A DNA stretch of 43,507 nucleotides, taken from contig NZ_AULB01000043.1 in NCBI RefSeq assembly GCF_000425065.1, positions 1-43,507 on the forward strand. Direction: 5' to 3'. A program made the translations under genes and the position numbers. This DNA is from Actinomadura rifamycini DSM 43936 (GTDB lineage Bacteria > Actinomycetota > Actinomycetes > Streptosporangiales > Streptosporangiaceae). The notes beneath the pieces are model-generated. The model was given only the letters and a program-made list of their open reading frames with translations, did no database searches and was not told the origin of the DNA. Shown in pieces: positions 6,546-14,004 of the stretch; the stretch's first letter is position 1, and the number at the start of each line of letters is the position of its first letter.

Positions 6546-8744
6546 TCACCCCAGGCCGGCGATGTCGGCCAGGAGTTCGGAGGCGGTGACGGGGTCGAGC
6601 GTGTCGCGCGGCGGCGCGGTGAACCGCACCTCCCGCAGCGTCTGCTCGGGGAAGACGTCGACGGAGCCGACCGCGATGCCCGGGGTCAGCTCGACGACCA
6701 GGCCGCGCGCGTCCCCGGGGAGGCGGCGGACGACCGAGTGGAAGACGCCGCCGTCCTCGGCGGGCCCGCGCTCCCAGCCCTTCCGCAGCAGCCCGAGGAT
6801 CGCGCCGGTCGGGACGGTCGCGCCCGCGAAGCGCTCCAGCCGCCCGGTGTCGCGCTCGCTGCCGGCGAGTTCGTCCACGTGCCGTCCGAGCTGCGGGAAC
6901 GGCTGGACGATCTCGTAGTCGGCGAACAGCTCGGCCCACGCCGCGACCGCGTCGCCGAGGTCGAGCGGGTGCGCGATGCCGATCCGCGCGTCCGCCGGGA
7001 GCCGCACCGGCGCGTCGGCGGCGTCGGCGAACGTCCGGTCCTCGGCGATCCGGAACGCCGTCCCGCCGGTCGTCCAGACGAGCCGGCGGGCGATGTGCCG
7101 CAGCAGCGGATGCTCGACGAAGTACTGCTCGAACTCGCCGGCGGTCCACCGGCGTCCGGTCGCCATCGCGCGTTCGAGGCGGCGGATCTGGTCGCCGGCG
7201 AGGCCGCGCACGTCCTTCTTGAGCGCCGCGAACCGCCGGTACGCGGCGGGGGCGAGGTCGGCGTCGTCCTTCGCGCCGGGCTTCGGGAGGGCCGTGCGGT
7301 GCTTGCCGGCCTCGTCGATCACGAACGGCCGCAGCTCCTCGTCGAACCCGACGGTGAAGCGGCGGGGGCCGTAGTCGAGGACGAGCGTCCCGGCGTCGTC
7401 GAGGCCGAGGTCCGGGACGAGCCGGTCGGCGAGTTCGTCCGCCGACAGCCCGCGCGCCTTCGCCACCATGGCCAGGCACTTCTCGGCCGTCTCGCGGCGG
7501 CCGGGGGCGGACGCGCGCTGCGCGACGCGGTGCAGCTGGGTCAGCGCGGTGTCGGTGCCGATCGCCCGCAGCACCTGGACGGCGTGCTTGTCGCTGCCCG
7601 CTCCCGGCCACTTGAGCAGCAGGGTGCCGAGCCGCCGGACGGCGTCGTCGTCGGCCAGCAGGCAGAGCTGGTCGAGCACCCAGCCGCTGCGGGACGGCGT
7701 GCGCTCGGCGATCCAGCGCTCGAAGACCGCCCGTCCGAAAGCGGCCAGCGACGCGCGGTCGCACCGCTCCAGGACCTCGCCGAGCTCGGCGTGCGTCCGC
7801 AGCTCCCCGTACCACGGGAGGGTCGAGAAGGTGAGGGCGCCGATGAGGTTCTCGACCGCCTCCGGCGGCAGCACCCGTCCGTCCAGCAGCCGGACCTCGG
7901 GCAGCGCGTCCCGGTCCAGCCAGCTGGCCTTCGGCGGCCTGACGGGCTTGGCGGGCTTCGCGGACGGCTCGTCCCGCGGGGCGTCCTCGGTGAGGAACCC
8001 CTCGACGGCCTCGGCGGCACGGTCGCCGTACGGGCGGGCGGCGTCCACCACGGCGGGGACGCCCTGCCGGGACGCGATGTGGGCGAGCGCCGCGCGGGCC
8101 TTGTCGCGCGGGATGCGCGCCTTGCCCAGCGCGCCCGGCACCAGGAACGGCACCGCGTCGGCGCCGTGCCGGGCGAGCCACTCGGCGGCGAGGCGGCGGC
8201 CCGACCCCTGGGAGAACCAGTGCGCCATCAGCACGGCCGTGTCCAGGTCGAGCAGGGGCAGCAGCGCGTAGGAGCCCCGGCCGCGGTCGACCTTCGCGTG
8301 CGGGAACACGACGTGGTGGACGTCGAGTTCGAAGCGGGCCAGCAGCGCCTTCAGATCCTCGCCCCGGGGGCCCCAGCCGCCCTTGGGGCTGGTGCCCCAG
8401 TCGGCCAGCAGCGGCCGGACGAGTTCCTCGGGCCCCCGCTTGAACATGTACGACTGGTTCGGGGTGTAGGTGACCGTCCCGTCCTTATACGCCTGGACGA
8501 ATCCCTCCCACCCTTCGCTTTCCAGGATCGCTTTCTCTTTGTCGGAGAGATAGGACTGCCGGTCGCACAACTGCAGCCATTCCTCCCGCTCGCCCTCCGC
8601 CCACACGAGGCGCCGGTCGGCGGGCGGTTCCAGTCCCGGGACGAGCGTGACCGCCTTCTCTGCGGCCTTGGTCGCCTCGCGGTACGCGCGGGCGTCCCTC
8701 TCCCAGGGCGGGTCGACCAGCAGCCTGGGCAGCGCGTCGCTCAT
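6546..8744 (-). CDS. DUF4132 domain protein
   Basis: A large protein of 732 residues. The C-terminal third carries the DUF4132 hallmarks: FVEHPLLRHIARRLVW, FRIAEDRTFAD, IGIAHPLDL, ADYEIVQPFPQLGR, and a closing VDVFPEQTLREV. The N-terminal two thirds contain helical-repeat-like segments with an Ala/Pro/Lys linker near 265-280. The ATG at 8744 was chosen because GGAAGGATCGGG precedes it; an upstream in-frame extension of 14 residues is less likely. Relatives of this family include the E. coli proteins YehI and MolR, whose role is unknown. It is the first gene of an operon with the scramblase-like pair. Confidence 0.88.
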   Translation of the reverse strand: MSDALPRLLVDPPWERDARAYREATKAAEKAVTLVPGLEPPADRRLVWAEGEREEWLQLCDRQSYLSDKEKAILESEGWEGFVQAYKDGTVTYTPNQSYMFKRGPEELVRPLLADWGTSPKGGWGPRGEDLKALLARFELDVHHVVFPHAKVDRGRGSYALLPLLDLDTAVLMAHWFSQGSGRRLAAEWLARHGADAVPFLVPGALGKARIPRDKARAALAHIASRQGVPAVVDAARPYGDRAAEAVEGFLTEDAPRDEPSAKPAKPVRPPKASWLDRDALPEVRLLDGRVLPPEAVENLIGALTFSTLPWYGELRTHAELGEVLERCDRASLAAFGRAVFERWIAERTPSRSGWVLDQLCLLADDDAVRRLGTLLLKWPGAGSDKHAVQVLRAIGTDTALTQLHRVAQRASAPGRRETAEKCLAMVAKARGLSADELADRLVPDLGLDDAGTLVLDYGPRRFTVGFDEELRPFVIDEAGKHRTALPKPGAKDDADLAPAAYRRFAALKKDVRGLAGDQIRRLERAMATGRRWTAGEFEQYFVEHPLLRHIARRLVWTTGGTAFRIAEDRTFADAADAPVRLPADARIGIAHPLDLGDAVAAWAELFADYEIVQPFPQLGRHVDELAGSERDTGRLERFAGATVPTGAILGLLRKGWERGPAEDGGVFHSVVRRLPGDARGLVVELTPGIAVGSVDVFPEQTLREVRFTAPPRDTLDPVTASELLADIAGLG

Positions 8745-8824
8745 CCCGATCCTTCCGACGTCGGTGAATGTGAGGATCGGACGCACGTGTTCGAAGATCG
8801 GTTCACTGGTTTTCGGGGACGCGA

Positions 8825-8854
8825 AAGGGGGCGGTCCCGCAGGACCGCCCCCTT
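8825..8854 (-). terminator. groEL terminator
   Basis: A perfect 13-bp stem (8825-8837 and 8842-8854) with loop CGCA lies just after the groEL stop. On the minus strand the stem ends in a short T run (CCCTTTCG). Confidence 0.85.
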
Positions 8855-8891
8855 GGCGCCGTTCACCCGGTGCGGGCGGACGTGGACCCGA

Positions 8892-10520
8892 TCAGAAGTC
8901 CATGCCGCCGGCGTCGGGCATGCCGCCCGCCGGGGCCGCGTTCTTCTCGGGCTTCTCGGCGATGACGGCCTCGGTGGTCAGGAACAGCGCGGCGATCGAC
9001 GAGGCGTTCTGCAGCGCGGACCGGGTCACCTTGGCCGGGTCGAGGATCCCGGAGTCGAACATGTTGACGTAGTCGCCGGTGGCGGCGTTCAGGCCCTCGC
9101 CCGGGGTCAGGTTGCGGACCCGCTCCACCACGACGCCGCCCTCGAGGCCGGCGTTCACGGCGATCTGCTTCAGCGGCTCCTCGAGAGCGCGCTTGACGAT
9201 GTTGGCGCCGGTGGCCTCGTCGCCCTGCAGCTCGAGCTTGTCGAACGCCTTGGTGCCGGCCTGCAGCAGCGCGACGCCACCGCCGGGGACGATGCCCTCC
9301 TCGACCGCGGCCTTGGCGTTGCGGACGGCGTCCTCGATGCGGTGCTTGCGCTCCTTGAGCTCCACCTCGGTCGCGGCGCCGGCCTTGATGACGGCGACAC
9401 CGCCCGCGAGCTTGGCCAGGCGCTCCTGGAGCTTCTCGCGGTCGTAGTCGGAGTCGGTGTTGTCGATCTCGGTGCGGATCTGGTTGACCCGGCCCGCGAT
9501 CTCGTTGGCGTCACCGGCGCCGTCCACGATGGTGGTCTCGTCCTTGGCGACGACGACCTTGCGGGCGCGGCCCAGCATGTCGAGCGTGGTGTTCTCGAGC
9601 TTGAGGCCCACGTCCTCGCTGATGACCTGGCCACCGGTCAGGGTGGCGATGTCGCCCAGCATGGCCTTGCGGCGGTCGCCGAAGCCCGGGGCCTTCACGG
9701 CCACGGACTTGAAGATGCCGCGGATCTTGTTGACGATCAGCGTCGCCAGTGCCTCGGCCTCGACGTCCTCGGCGATGATCAGCAGCGGCTTGCCGGACTG
9801 CATGACGCCCTCGAGGACCGGCAGCAGGTCCTTGTTCGCCGACACCTTCCCCTGGACGATCAGGAGGTACGGGTCCTCGAGGACCGCCTCCATCCGCTCG
9901 GGGTCGGTCACGAAGTAGTGCGAGATGTAGCCCTTGTCGAAGCGCATGCCCTCGGTCAGCTCGAGCTCCAGACCGAAGGTCTGGCTCTCCTCGACCGTGA
10001 TGACGCCTTCCTTGCCGACCTTGTCCATCGCCTCGGCGATCATCTCGCCGATCTGCTGGTCGCCGGCGGAAATGGAGGCGGTGGAGGCGATCTGCTCCTT
10101 GGTCTCCACGTCCTTGGCCAGCTTGGACAGCTCCTCGCTGACCCGCTCGACCGCGGCCTCGATGCCCCGCTTCAGCGACATCGGGTTGGCGCCCGCCGCG
10201 ACGTTGCGCAGACCCTCGCGCACGAGCGCCTGGGCCAGCACGGTCGCCGTCGTGGTGCCGTCACCGGCGACGTCGTCGGTCTTCTTCGCTACTTCCTTGA
10301 CGAGCTCCGCGCCGATCTTCTCCCAGGCGTCCTCGAGCTCGATCTCCTTGGCGATCGACACACCGTCGTTGGTGATCGTGGGGGCGCCCCACTTCTTCTC
10401 CAGCACGACGTTGCGGCCCTTGGGGCCGAGCGTCACCTTCACCGCGTCGGCGAGCTGGTTCATGCCCCGCTCGAGACCGCGACGGGCGTCCTCGTCGAAC
10501 GCGATCATCTTTGCAGCCAT
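8892..10520 (-). CDS. groEL: 60 kDa chaperonin GroEL
   Basis: A full-length chaperonin of 542 residues that refolds proteins in the cytosol. The N-terminus has LGPKGRNVVLEKKWGAP, the ATPase motif GDGTTTATVLAQ includes the catalytic Asp region, and the apical and intermediate domains are intact. The tail ends in GGMPDAGGMDF, so it is of the Gly/Met-tail (GroEL2) type and not the His-rich GroEL1 type. The ATG at 10520 was chosen because MAAKMIAFDEDAR is the conserved start. No groES lies next to it, so this is a monocistronic second groEL as in many actinomycetes. Two CIRCE operators 130-190 nt upstream indicate HrcA repression relieved by heat stress. Confidence 0.99.
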   Translation of the reverse strand: MAAKMIAFDEDARRGLERGMNQLADAVKVTLGPKGRNVVLEKKWGAPTITNDGVSIAKEIELEDAWEKIGAELVKEVAKKTDDVAGDGTTTATVLAQALVREGLRNVAAGANPMSLKRGIEAAVERVSEELSKLAKDVETKEQIASTASISAGDQQIGEMIAEAMDKVGKEGVITVEESQTFGLELELTEGMRFDKGYISHYFVTDPERMEAVLEDPYLLIVQGKVSANKDLLPVLEGVMQSGKPLLIIAEDVEAEALATLIVNKIRGIFKSVAVKAPGFGDRRKAMLGDIATLTGGQVISEDVGLKLENTTLDMLGRARKVVVAKDETTIVDGAGDANEIAGRVNQIRTEIDNTDSDYDREKLQERLAKLAGGVAVIKAGAATEVELKERKHRIEDAVRNAKAAVEEGIVPGGGVALLQAGTKAFDKLELQGDEATGANIVKRALEEPLKQIAVNAGLEGGVVVERVRNLTPGEGLNAATGDYVNMFDSGILDPAKVTRSALQNASSIAALFLTTEAVIAEKPEKNAAPAGGMPDAGGMDF

Positions 10521-10650
10521 AGGCTCCAAGTCCTCCCGGAACAAGGTGGCTTAGACGGATCGAGCCGACGCCCGCGACGGACGACCCCGGCCGACGACTG
10601 CCATTCCGCCGCCGCTCCGAGACCTCATCGTCCCGACCCAGACTGTGAAG

Positions 10651-10677
10651 TTGTCACTCTCCACAGTGGAGTGCCAA
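10651..10677 (-). promoter_or_regulatory. CIRCE operator (gene-proximal)
   Basis: TTGTCACTC-N9-GAGTGCCAA matches the HrcA-binding consensus TTAGCACTC-N9-GAGTGCTAA at 15 of 18 arm positions. It lies upstream of groEL, about 130 nt from the start codon. Confidence 0.85.
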
Positions 10678-10684
10678 CCGTTTT

Positions 10685-10711
10685 TTAGCACTCTACCCTG
10701 TCGAGTGCAAG
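10685..10711 (-). promoter_or_regulatory. CIRCE operator (gene-distal)
   Basis: TTAGCACTC-N9-GAGTGCAAG has one perfect arm and one arm whose last three bases depart from the consensus. Those bases coincide with the first bases of the repeat that follows (TGCAAGCAAC...), so the arm may have been altered by an insertion next to it. Confidence 0.8.
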
Positions 10712-10935
10712 CAACGCGCACCCTCGCCGGGGGAAGGTTCATCTACCTCCCGAAGCCCGCCCTGACCAGTGCTGGAGCCCCTCGAAGAGCCGTCCGGAGT
10801 GTGCCGTGATGCTCCACTATGCGCGGCCGTACGCCGGTATTCACGGAACCGCTGTTCCGCCAGAGCGACAGGCACGCATGACGCAGGTCGTACGAACGCC
10901 GAGCCAGCGGCGTAGCCAGTCGGGCAGGTGTCAGG
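10706..10935. repeat. integrase-end repeat R1, copy 1
   Basis: Two blocks match copy 2 at 12438-12600: a leading block (10706-10740) that differs mainly by single-base insertions, and a block around 10874-10935 that corresponds to the RxYDLRHAC region of a tyrosine recombinase. Copy 1 begins exactly at the damaged arm of the distal CIRCE. It probably represents the 3' end of an integrase gene plus the element edge. Confidence 0.6.
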
Positions 10936-11348
10936 ACGTGTTCCCGAGCCCGCCGCCAGACGTTCTCGTAACTGACCGACACGAGCCGGTTGCCCCGCTG
11001 ACTGCGGAACAACCGACCGTCCTCGGCCGTCCCGAACCGCTCGACATGCGCCCGCAGGACGGCCACCAGCTCAGACGCGGCCGGAACCGGACGCTTCACC
11101 CCCTCGGCCCGAGCCTTGAGGCCCCGCGGTTGGTGAAACCGGCCGTCGTCCGTCCACTGCTTACCGGCCGCAGGACTCGACCCGCCCAGGAGGAGCCGCC
11201 CCCATCCGGTTGCCGGAAGTTCGCAGTCCCTCAACCTGAGGTCCACCGCCTCCGAGGGCCGCAGGCCAGCGAAGTACAGGCAGGCGAAGAACCCGAAGAG
11301 GTGCCGGCCCACCCGAGGCGCCACGACCGGAACCGCCGCGATCAGCAC
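10743..11348 (-). pseudogene. tyrosine recombinase/integrase, N- and C-terminally broken
   Basis: A remnant of 201 codons. It keeps the first catalytic Arg region (LYFAGLRPSEAVDLRLRDC) and the box-II region YDLRHACLSLWRNSG of actinobacterial phage-type integrases. The N-terminal arm-binding and core-binding domains are missing: the frame starts abruptly with a GTG at 11348 after stop codons. After NSG (near 10850) the reading frame diverges. A neighbouring frame still shows REYRRTAAHSG, which corresponds to the RRxGHS motif, so a frameshift has removed the final His and the nucleophilic Tyr. It cannot be an active recombinase. It marks an old integrated element beside groEL. Confidence 0.8.
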
Positions 11349-11405
11349 CCGCGCTTAGTCAGGGTTGCATTGAGAGTTGCTCGCCCCAACCCCTCACCGG
11401 TCGCC

Positions 11406-12109
11406 TTACCCAAGATCCTTCGGAAGTCGGGCTACGGCCATAGCGACCGCCTCCGCAGGTGTGGCAACCCGGGCAAGTTCTGGGCCGTTCAACCGTTTCC
11501 GGACCGTGTAGCCGCCGTCCCGGGAAGCGATCAGGGTGACAAAGCTTCGGGTGAACGGGTACGGGGTGGCTGAGAAGCATAGTGCCCAGTGGCTGGTGTA
11601 GGGATAGAGTCTGCGTATTTTTGGTTCGGCGTAGGCGACCTCGATGAGTGCCCGATACTCAGGCCAGTCGATTTGCCGGGACTCCTTGAGCATAAACTGC
11701 CATTCTGCAGCGATGACGTCAGGGAGATTGCCGTCAGGCACCTCGCCGCGCCCGGTGAGTATGTCAATGGGAACACCATTGGCAATCTCATTGAGACCGG
11801 CACCTTTTGCCCAGCCCTCTATGACCTCGAGAAGTTGATCCAGGTCATCAGTGACCCCGTTGATCAGATTACCGTTGTTCGCCGAGCCAACGACCCACCA
11901 TCTGCGCTCAAAATGCCAGGCACTTACGGACAGTTCGCCGCGATGTGAGAGGACGCTTTTGATTGTGGCGTGACGTAGCGGATCACGCTCGGAGGTCATC
12001 ATGTCAAGCGACAGACCTATAGCGGCCGCAGCGGCGTTGAGGGCAGCCGCGAGCCCCCCAGCGCGGCCACCTCCGGATACAATTTCGCCGGGTCCGGTTC
12101 TTTTCTCAT
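11406..12109 (-). pseudogene. DUF6193-type protein with a one-base frameshift
   Basis: Conserved family features are clear: VSAWHFERRWWVVG, LINGVTDDLDQL, AAEWQFMLKES, WPEYRALIEVAYAEP, RRLYPYTSHWAL and a closing ATPAEAVAMAVARLP. I recognise these as the DUF6193 family, whose annotation refers to natural-product biosynthesis. The expected start (MRKEPDPAKLYPEVAALGG) is present from an ATG at 12109 with GGAGTAGTA upstream, but in another frame. The two parts join at a run of six C on the plus strand (12054-12059, six G in the coding sense), where seven would restore one 234-residue frame. So this is either a pseudogene, a sequencing error in a homopolymer, or slippage. A TAGACT -10-like site lies about 45 nt upstream. 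Confidence 0.75.
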
Positions 12110-12334
12110 TACTACTCCGATCACCACACGATCGAGGAGAGCCCAGTCTAGATGCCCGCCCCCTTCCGACTCCCGTTCGCTCCCGGACAACCGACGGCGT
12201 GCCCGTTGCGTGCCCGTCGGAGCGGACGATCACGGGCGCGTGCGGTCGCCAACGGGGTTGAGGGAGCGCAAGGGCAGGTCAGCGGGTTGGCTTGTGATTG
12301 CTGATCAAAGGATGAGACATCCCAAGCTGGCGAC

Positions 12335-12400
12335 GCGGAGCAATCACGGAACGGACGGCGCCGGAGGTGGGGTCCCGGGCCGCCCGTTTGCTGGTCAGAG
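12335..12400. repeat. dispersed repeat R2, copy A
   Basis: The first 25 bp (12335-12359) are identical to 13751-13775, and the similarity continues for about 40 bp with substitutions (a GGGGTCCCGGGCCGCCCG segment against GGGGTACGGGCCGTCCG). No convincing reading frame covers it. Confidence 0.65.
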
Positions 12401-12437
12401 GCGTCTAGTCGTCTTCTTGTTCACTCACCCTGGCGAC

Positions 12438-12600
12438 TGCAAGCAACGCGCCACCCTCGGCCGGGGGAAGATTCCAGCACCACCCTGACCAGCCCCGAAG
12501 CCCCCACCAGGGCCGTTCTCGTGTGTCGCCGGGGCACGCATGACGCAGGTCATACGGACGCCGAGCCAACGCCGTAGCGAGCTGGGCCAGCGGCGTCAGC
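12438..12600 (-). pseudogene. second integrase remnant with repeat R1, copy 2
   Basis: On the minus strand a short stretch reads ATALARRPYDLRHAC, the box-II region of the same integrase type as at 10743-11348. It is then scrambled and followed by the R1 end block at 12438-12474. Only a few dozen codons are recognisable. It is more decayed than the first copy, and its upstream part (to about 12790) has no recognisable recombinase domain. Confidence 0.6.
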
Positions 12601-12777
12601 CCCTACCTCGTCCACGACATGTGCGACGACATTGGGGTTGGCGCTCCAGAGCCCGACCGCAACGAAGGGCAGCGCGTTCACAAGCCTTTTCTTCCGCTGC
12701 ACACCCTCCGCCTGCAACGACGCCGGCTTCCGCACCGTAACCCCAGCCGAAACCTTGCGCGCCCCGCTGAACATGCA
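12601..12777. other. gap with no supported gene
   Basis: Open frames exist on both strands, but none shows a recognisable domain, a good ribosome site or a start in a plausible place. It is probably decayed element DNA between the integrase remnant and the Lsr2-like gene. Confidence 0.5.
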
Positions 12778-12789
12778 ATGCTGATCACC

Positions 12790-13029
12790 ATGTCTGACGT
12801 CTACGAACGAGACGAGCAGGAAACCGATCTTTCCTATGCCCGCCGTATCGCACATGTCGAGTACGGGAGAAGGCTGCGCGCGTGGGCGAAAGAAAAAGGG
12901 CTCAGCGTGAATGAGAGAGGTCGTATCCCTAGCGCCGTCATGGCCATGTATACCGAAGCCACTGGGGACGACCTCACTGCAACGCTTGCACGAATCGACC
13001 GGGAACACGGGCAACCCGGCACCGACTGA
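12790..13029 (+). CDS. small Lsr2-type DNA-binding protein
   Basis: A protein of 79 residues whose middle, RLRAWAKEKGLSVNERGRIP, matches the C-terminal AT-hook-like DNA-binding domain of Lsr2 (the RGR tripeptide inserts into the minor groove of AT-rich DNA). The acidic N-terminus (YERDEQETD) does not look like the Lsr2 dimerisation domain, so this would be a stand-alone binding module. ATG at 12790 or 12778 are both possible; neither has a strong ribosome site. Full-length Lsr2 is a xenogeneic silencer. A truncated form in an island of integrase remnants could act as an element-encoded competitor or modulator, which is inference. Confidence 0.75.
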   Translation: MSDVYERDEQETDLSYARRIAHVEYGRRLRAWAKEKGLSVNERGRIPSAVMAMYTEATGDDLTATLARIDREHGQPGTD

Positions 13030-13106
13030 CTGACAAGCAGCCTCCGGCTACTCCGGCGTTTGACGTCCGCAGCCTGCCGAATTGCGCCTATTGAGATCGA
13101 GGCGGC

Positions 13107-13241
13107 GCCGCTCCGCGCCGCCGCAGGCCCGGCGGCTACGCCGCCCGGGGCGTGCGGCGTGGACCCCCGCGCGCCGAAGTACTCATTCGCGCGATGCCGC
13201 CCTTGCCGGGTTGAGGCCGTTCGCGCGAATAAGCACTTCGG
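13107..13241. repeat. palindrome cluster with long imperfect inverted repeat
   Basis: Three nested structures occur in a gene-free stretch: an 8-bp stem GGCGGCGC/GCGCCGCC, a GGCGGC-TAC-GCCGCC hairpin, and a 21-bp inverted repeat (13174-13194 against 13221-13241, 19 of 21 positions pairing) around a 26-nt loop. A structured RNA, a protein-binding site or an element end are all possible. I see no coding function. Confidence 0.6.
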
Positions 13242-13320
13242 AACGTCATGCGTCCATGCAGGAGGCGGCGCAAATGCCGCCCAAGAGCACGGTGCTGGTA
13301 AAGGTTGAGGTGGAGCCGTT

Positions 13321-13671
13321 CTAGAGAGTCAGTCGAGACCTGATCAGGTCGCGGACTGCACGTTGGCCTCTGGCTTCTTCCCAGTGCTCGATGCTGTTCG
13401 CCACCTGGGACCAGTCATCCAGGACCGAGGCAACCCACCTCCACTGACCGCGTGTCAGCTTCACGGAGACGATCTCGTCATTGGGCGGCCAGGCCCCAGA
13501 CCCGGGGGCTCCCGGCGTCCAGTGTGCGACTTGGTCCCAGCCAGCCTCACGGACGCTGTGTCCTATGGCCCTGACGTTTTCAGTGTCCGGCTCCTCCGCC
13601 CGCGTACCTACTTCGTTGTCCACTGTGCCGTCAACGTAGTGCCATTGCCACATGGGCATGCTGATCGCCAT
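13321..13671 (-). CDS. hypothetical protein, Trp-rich
   Basis: A protein of 116 residues with uniform, protein-like composition (MAISMPMWQWHYVDG at the start, RGQWRWVASVLDDW near the end). I do not recognise the family. The open frame extends far upstream to 14793, but that part overlaps the oppositely oriented YezG-DUF6881 gene and is Arg/Pro-rich shadow sequence, so I place the start at the ATG 13671 (or 13659). It lies between repeat copies A and B. It may be a small cassette gene or an immunity-type protein, by position only. Confidence 0.5.
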   Translation of the reverse strand: MAISMPMWQWHYVDGTVDNEVGTRAEEPDTENVRAIGHSVREAGWDQVAHWTPGAPGSGAWPPNDEIVSVKLTRGQWRWVASVLDDWSQVANSIEHWEEARGQRAVRDLIRSRLTL

Positions 13672-13750
13672 CTCGACGTCATCTGGGGGGCAAGTCCATG
13701 GCCGGTCATCGTTGCCGCCCGGTCGATCGGCGTCAACGGCGAGCCGCGGC

Positions 13751-13860
13751 GCGGAGCAATCACGGAACGGACGGCACCGGACAGGGGGTACGGGCCGTCC
13801 GTTCGCTGGCCAGGGGTGTCTGCGCGCCCCCTCTCCGAAGGAAGGTTCGTCTACCGACCG
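13751..13860. repeat. dispersed repeat R2, copy B, with R1-like tail
   Basis: Bases 13751-13775 are identical to copy A. The next 40 bp are similar, and at about 13828-13858 there follows a degenerate version of the R1 end block (GGAAGGTTCGTCTACCGACC against GGAAGGTTCATCTACC at 10732). R2 and R1 thus occur in the same order as at 12335-12474, which suggests they belong to one ancestral element edge. Confidence 0.6.
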
Positions 13861-14004
13861 CACTGGCCAGCGCGGGCCGGCTCCCGCACCACGGTGCGAG
13901 CCCCCGAAGGCGGCGTTCGTCCTCGCTCGGACGTGTTGCGGTGCGGCGTCGTCGCGTCCAAGATCTGCTGACCGCCATCGCGACAGGAAACGGAGCTGAT
14001 CGGA

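Noticed and set aside
6738..10688. A 1316-codon open frame on the plus strand opposite DUF4132 and groEL
   Set aside because: It is the reverse of two clear genes and contains no recognisable domain.
12210..12488. A plus-strand frame across repeat copies R2-A and R1 copy 2
   Set aside because: It covers repeats whose similar copies elsewhere are read in different frames, so the repeat is not under coding constraint.
10743..12600. An active integrative element with attL/attR
   Set aside because: Both integrase copies are broken, no excisionase or replication gene is present, and R1 copies are better explained as the 3' ends of integrase genes. Attachment sites cannot be defined from this window alone.
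13107..13241. Linear-replicon telomere
   Set aside because: The nested GC-rich palindromes recall actinomycete telomeres, but the site is internal, no telomere-protein gene is near, and chromosomal genes lie on both sides.
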